Assembly: GCA_024280855.1 (NCBI GenBank)
Contig: JAJRPG010000093.1
Coordinates: 1-64,000 of the forward strand
Source: Planctomycetota bacterium
GTDB taxonomy: Bacteria; Planctomycetota; Phycisphaerae; UBA1845
Length of the DNA: 64,000 bases
Direction of reading: 5' to 3'
Shown here: positions 61,167-64,000 of the stretch, in pieces
Layout: each line of letters opens with the position of its first letter
Position numbering within the stretch: position 1 is the first letter of the stretch
Notes under the pieces: generated by a model
Told to the model about the DNA's origin: nothing
The model's database searches: none
Seen by the model: the letters and a program-made list of their open reading frames with translations, nothing else
Made by a program: the position numbers and the translations under genes

Positions 61167-64000
61167 CTAATGCGTTATCCGAGTGCGTCGCATGAGTGGA
61201 TCTATCGATTGACCATCTTGCGTCATTATGATTCGCCGCCTACGCCATAAGTAGACTATCGCACATAGCGCGACCAATCCAAGATCGATACCACCTGTGA
61301 GGAACATGTAATGAGCGACGGCGCCGGTGCCAAATCCGTAGCTGTGTAGACCAATGCCAAGTACGTAGTTTACGCCGACATAGGTCATGATGATTAGCCA
61401 GAATGCCATGATGCTCTTGGTGGCTGTGGCAAATGCGCCATGGGTGAAAACAAAAATAGCTAACGCCACTGCGGCTCCGGTGTAAACAAGGAGTTTCGCT
61501 CCGCTAGGTGAGCCAATACGGGTGATGGCTAGGGCAAAGACAAGCACGAACAGGAGGAAGCCTAAGCCGTAGACCCAGCGAGGAATAACTTCGTGGTCGA
61601 TGCGAACATGTAGAATGGTGATATAGCCCAAAAAGGCAACCAATGACCAGACCTCTTTGGGATCCCAACCCCAATAACGACCCCACGAAGATGCGGCCCA
61701 CATGCTGCCTGTAACGATGCCGATGAGTAGTAAAATCGAACCGACATGGACGTACCAATAGTGAGTGGCGTCTAAGGAAACGGACCAGTCCTTGCGCTTA
61801 GGCGCGATGCACATGACGGCTACCTGCACATGCGCGATGAGCATAGCTAGCGCGAGCACGGAATATGACACCATGATGATGGGGACATGAATCGACATCC
61901 AAATCGTGTCGGCTAATACCGGCGGGATCGGACGGATAAAGTGATTCATGGGTAAACAGTCAGCGAGGAGTAAAGCCAATGCTCCCATGCCACAGGCTGT
62001 TAACGGGACCATGCGATTGTTGAAAACGATCATGGCGAAGATGGCGAACAGTCCCATGCCCCAACTCAGAAATAGTAATGATTCAAACATGTTTGATGCC
62101 GGGATTCGGCCAGCAATTGCCCATCGTAGCCATAACCCGTAGGTCAACACTGCGAACCCTGAAATTAAGCCCAGCGCAACCAAACCATCAAACCACCTTT
62201 TGCGAATCCACATAGCAAGCGCGGCTAACATCGTGGCTGCGAGCATGATTTCCCATGATAGTTGGTATGGTTGAAGTTGATTATAATGCAACTCTACCGC
62301 TATTTTTTCCCCCGATGGTCTATAGGCGGCTGGTAAATTTTGCAATTGTGTATGTAGATTTTGCGAAGCCGTGGTGAAAGCGGCAGCATCATCACTGTTA
62401 AATGCTTGATGTAATTGCAACCATGCTTGCTGCGTAGAAGACGCTGCTGTTTTCACCGAAGCAGAGCTAATAGACGTCCACGCTCCCTGTGGGTCTGTTG
62501 GGTGAGGCACAGAATGAATAGTGCCGCCCATAAACACCTCTCCAAGGGTTGATAGCTTTTCGTTGATACTTGCGACTTTCGATTCGAGAGGATTCATTTT
62601 GGCCGATGAATTACGTTTTGAAAGGTCTTTAGTTAATTGACGGAGTCGTGGATGCTCAATTAATTCTTTGTATGAGAACACTTTCTTTGTAGAAGATAAC
62701 GCAAGCTCACCACGTAGTTCGGCATTGGCTATACTAATCAGAGGTTCATTCATCCAAAATTGTGGATCGAAATTCCATGCAAGAAATACCAAAACCGGAT
62801 CACGCCCCTGGAAAAATTCCGCTCCAGTCACTCTCCAGACTTTATCTCTAGCGAGCGTGTCAAGCGGTGGCCATCGTCCGTCATGCTGGGTGACTAAGCT
62901 ACGGATGGACGTCAGGTCTAGCGTTTGAGGTAACTCGGCGGACAATGCTGATGATGGCAACAGCATTAACAAAGCTGCGATGAAACCTAGCCCGGTAACT
63001 TTTTTTGTCTTATTCCGGTCACGTTGTGGATTTTTTTTCGCAGGTCGGTCGTCCCGCTCAAGTTCCTGTTGTCCATGGCTGTGTCCAGCGTTGTTTTTTG
63101 AGGTCGAATCGATAGCCGTAATTTTTCTTTGCGAGATTTTAGCATTCGCGTCTACGACAAGACAAACACCAGTTCGAGGCCTTTCAGACATTCGTATGAC
63201 TAATACTACAATCATACCAGCGATGAGAATGATGTAGCCAGCGAATGTAACCATCATGCCGGGGTCGTTTGCGACACTCAGATAACTGTAAATATTTTTT
63301 CCATCTTGCTTGTAACTGGATTGATATAGTGTGTATTTACCAAAAGAGACGGGGTGATTCATACTGACAACACGGTTTACTGACAAACCTGTGTCGTCCG
63401 TCAAGGTAATGTGCGATTCAAAAGTTCGTGGTCGCATGGTTCCGGGATAGTATCCAATGTGAAAACGATTCAGGACAACATTGAACCCTAATGAGATCAT
63501 CTCATCGCTAAATGTCACCTCAAACGGCTTACCATCTATGGTCAACGGCATCATGCGATGTTTGGGAATCCACATGTTAGAGTCATATTGGGATGTAGAA
63601 ATTTTCACCTGAATGGCCGGTTCTCTATTTTTACGGATCGGCGTAACCGGATTCATATTCCATTCAAGTCTCGCATGATCGTACCCGGCGATGAGAGTGA
63701 TGGCTTGGTCTGCCCACGGCGTTTGCACGGCAGTATCCATGGCTAATGGGTGAACCGTGGTAGAATTATCTTGAGTGGTAAATCTGACAAAGTATTCACC
63801 GTCAGGCGCTCGTACAATTTCAATAGGTACGCTGGGTGTATCTTGGCTCGTCGTAACAAAAGTCACCTTAAGATCGGTTATGGTTGTGTCGCCGTGCATC
63901 GAGCTGAAGTCTGGGAACTTAGCAAACGCCAGCCTTTTCTCTGTACCGTCGGGGCCAATGACTTCTACTTCGACTGCAGGATTAACTGGCTGCGGCGACA
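61167..64000 (-). CDS. ResB-CcsA fusion protein for cytochrome c assembly, 5' end missing
   Basis: System II cytochrome c biogenesis: brings heme across the membrane and attaches it to CxxCH proteins. The frame is open to the right edge (position 64000), so the start lies outside; at least 944 residues are present. The ResB-like part holds the beta-rich periplasmic segment and a helix (MVTFAGYIILIAGMIVVLVI). A linker of about 340 residues follows. The CcsA part has eight or so helices with the WWD-type heme motif AASSWGRYWGWDPKEVWSLV and His residues such as ISIHVPIIMVSYS. Resident multiheme proteins, like the 11-heme cytochrome here, would depend on it. Confidence 0.9.
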   Translation of the reverse strand, partial: SPQPVNPAVEVEVIGPDGTEKRLAFAKFPDFSSMHGDTTITDLKVTFVTTSQDTPSVPIEIVRAPDGEYFVRFTTQDNSTTVHPLAMDTAVQTPWADQAITLIAGYDHARLEWNMNPVTPIRKNREPAIQVKISTSQYDSNMWIPKHRMMPLTIDGKPFEVTFSDEMISLGFNVVLNRFHIGYYPGTMRPRTFESHITLTDDTGLSVNRVVSMNHPVSFGKYTLYQSSYKQDGKNIYSYLSVANDPGMMVTFAGYIILIAGMIVVLVIRMSERPRTGVCLVVDANAKISQRKITAIDSTSKNNAGHSHGQQELERDDRPAKKNPQRDRNKTKKVTGLGFIAALLMLLPSSALSAELPQTLDLTSIRSLVTQHDGRWPPLDTLARDKVWRVTGAEFFQGRDPVLVFLAWNFDPQFWMNEPLISIANAELRGELALSSTKKVFSYKELIEHPRLRQLTKDLSKRNSSAKMNPLESKVASINEKLSTLGEVFMGGTIHSVPHPTDPQGAWTSISSASVKTAASSTQQAWLQLHQAFNSDDAAAFTTASQNLHTQLQNLPAAYRPSGEKIAVELHYNQLQPYQLSWEIMLAATMLAALAMWIRKRWFDGLVALGLISGFAVLTYGLWLRWAIAGRIPASNMFESLLFLSWGMGLFAIFAMIVFNNRMVPLTACGMGALALLLADCLPMNHFIRPIPPVLADTIWMSIHVPIIMVSYSVLALAMLIAHVQVAVMCIAPKRKDWSVSLDATHYWYVHVGSILLLIGIVTGSMWAASSWGRYWGWDPKEVWSLVAFLGYITILHVRIDHEVIPRWVYGLGFLLFVLVFALAITRIGSPSGAKLLVYTGAAVALAIFVFTHGAFATATKSIMAFWLIIMTYVGVNYVLGIGLHSYGFGTGAVAHYMFLTGGIDLGLVALCAIVYLWRRRRIIMTQDGQSIDPLMRRTRITH

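Overview
The window looks like a chromosomal segment of a planctomycete, most likely of the Phycisphaerae type. The evidence is indirect: a secreted metzincin protease with a dockerin-like tail, a thrombospondin type 3 repeat protein with a PEP-CTERM/IPTL-like tail, a SprA-related protein, a type II-C Cas9 fragment, a fused ResB-CcsA protein and sparse gene packing. Base composition is moderate and even, except for a clearly AT-richer block at about 51.9-59.7 kb. I ran no searches; all family calls rest on motifs read by eye.

Layout. 0-1.2 kb: the N-terminal part of cas9, apparently cut by an insertion sequence that runs off the left edge, with a candidate tracrRNA divergent from it. 1.6-7.2 kb: a membrane pyrophosphatase, adenine phosphoribosyltransferase and an SLC13-type permease. 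7.8-12.5 kb: a probable copper/heavy-metal locus made of a secreted triple-YHS protein, an ECF sigma factor with a frameshift, its membrane anti-sigma factor and a P1B-type ATPase. 12.7-18.2 kb: two large secreted proteins. 18.5-22.9 kb: a lone Clp N-domain protein and a sugar-type ABC importer without its ATPase. 23.1-30.6 kb: a lipoprotein M1 peptidase, infA, folP, a PepSY protein, a SprA-like protein, pyrD and a DinB-fold protein. 31.0-38.3 kb: a repeat protein, two histidine kinases and an 11-heme cytochrome c fused to a cytochrome b domain. 38.6-51.7 kb: a BaiN-type flavoprotein, homodimeric pyruvate dehydrogenase E1, cobalamin adenosyltransferase, an O-antigen-ligase/TPR protein, a GH26-like hydrolase, an M16 peptidase pair and an AhpD/CMD-family peroxidase-like protein with an in-frame TGA exactly at its second redox cysteine.

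51.8-59.7 kb is an integrative element in the 3' end of a tRNA-Val gene, bounded by 27-bp direct repeats. It carries a tyrosine integrase, an iteron-rich intergenic region, a primase-helicase, two tandem 79-residue proteins that resemble the DNA-binding end of sigma-54, two tiny membrane peptides, an HK97-type major capsid protein and a helix-turn-helix protein. No terminase, portal, protease or tail gene is present, so it looks like a minimal phage satellite. The window ends with a transposase and a ResB-CcsA cytochrome c assembly protein that continues past the right edge.

Four kinds of dispersed palindromic repeat sit between host genes. The strongest leads are the candidate selenoprotein with a SECIS-like hairpin, the capsid-encoding satellite with its sigma-54-like small proteins, and the interrupted cas9 with a seemingly intact tracrRNA.
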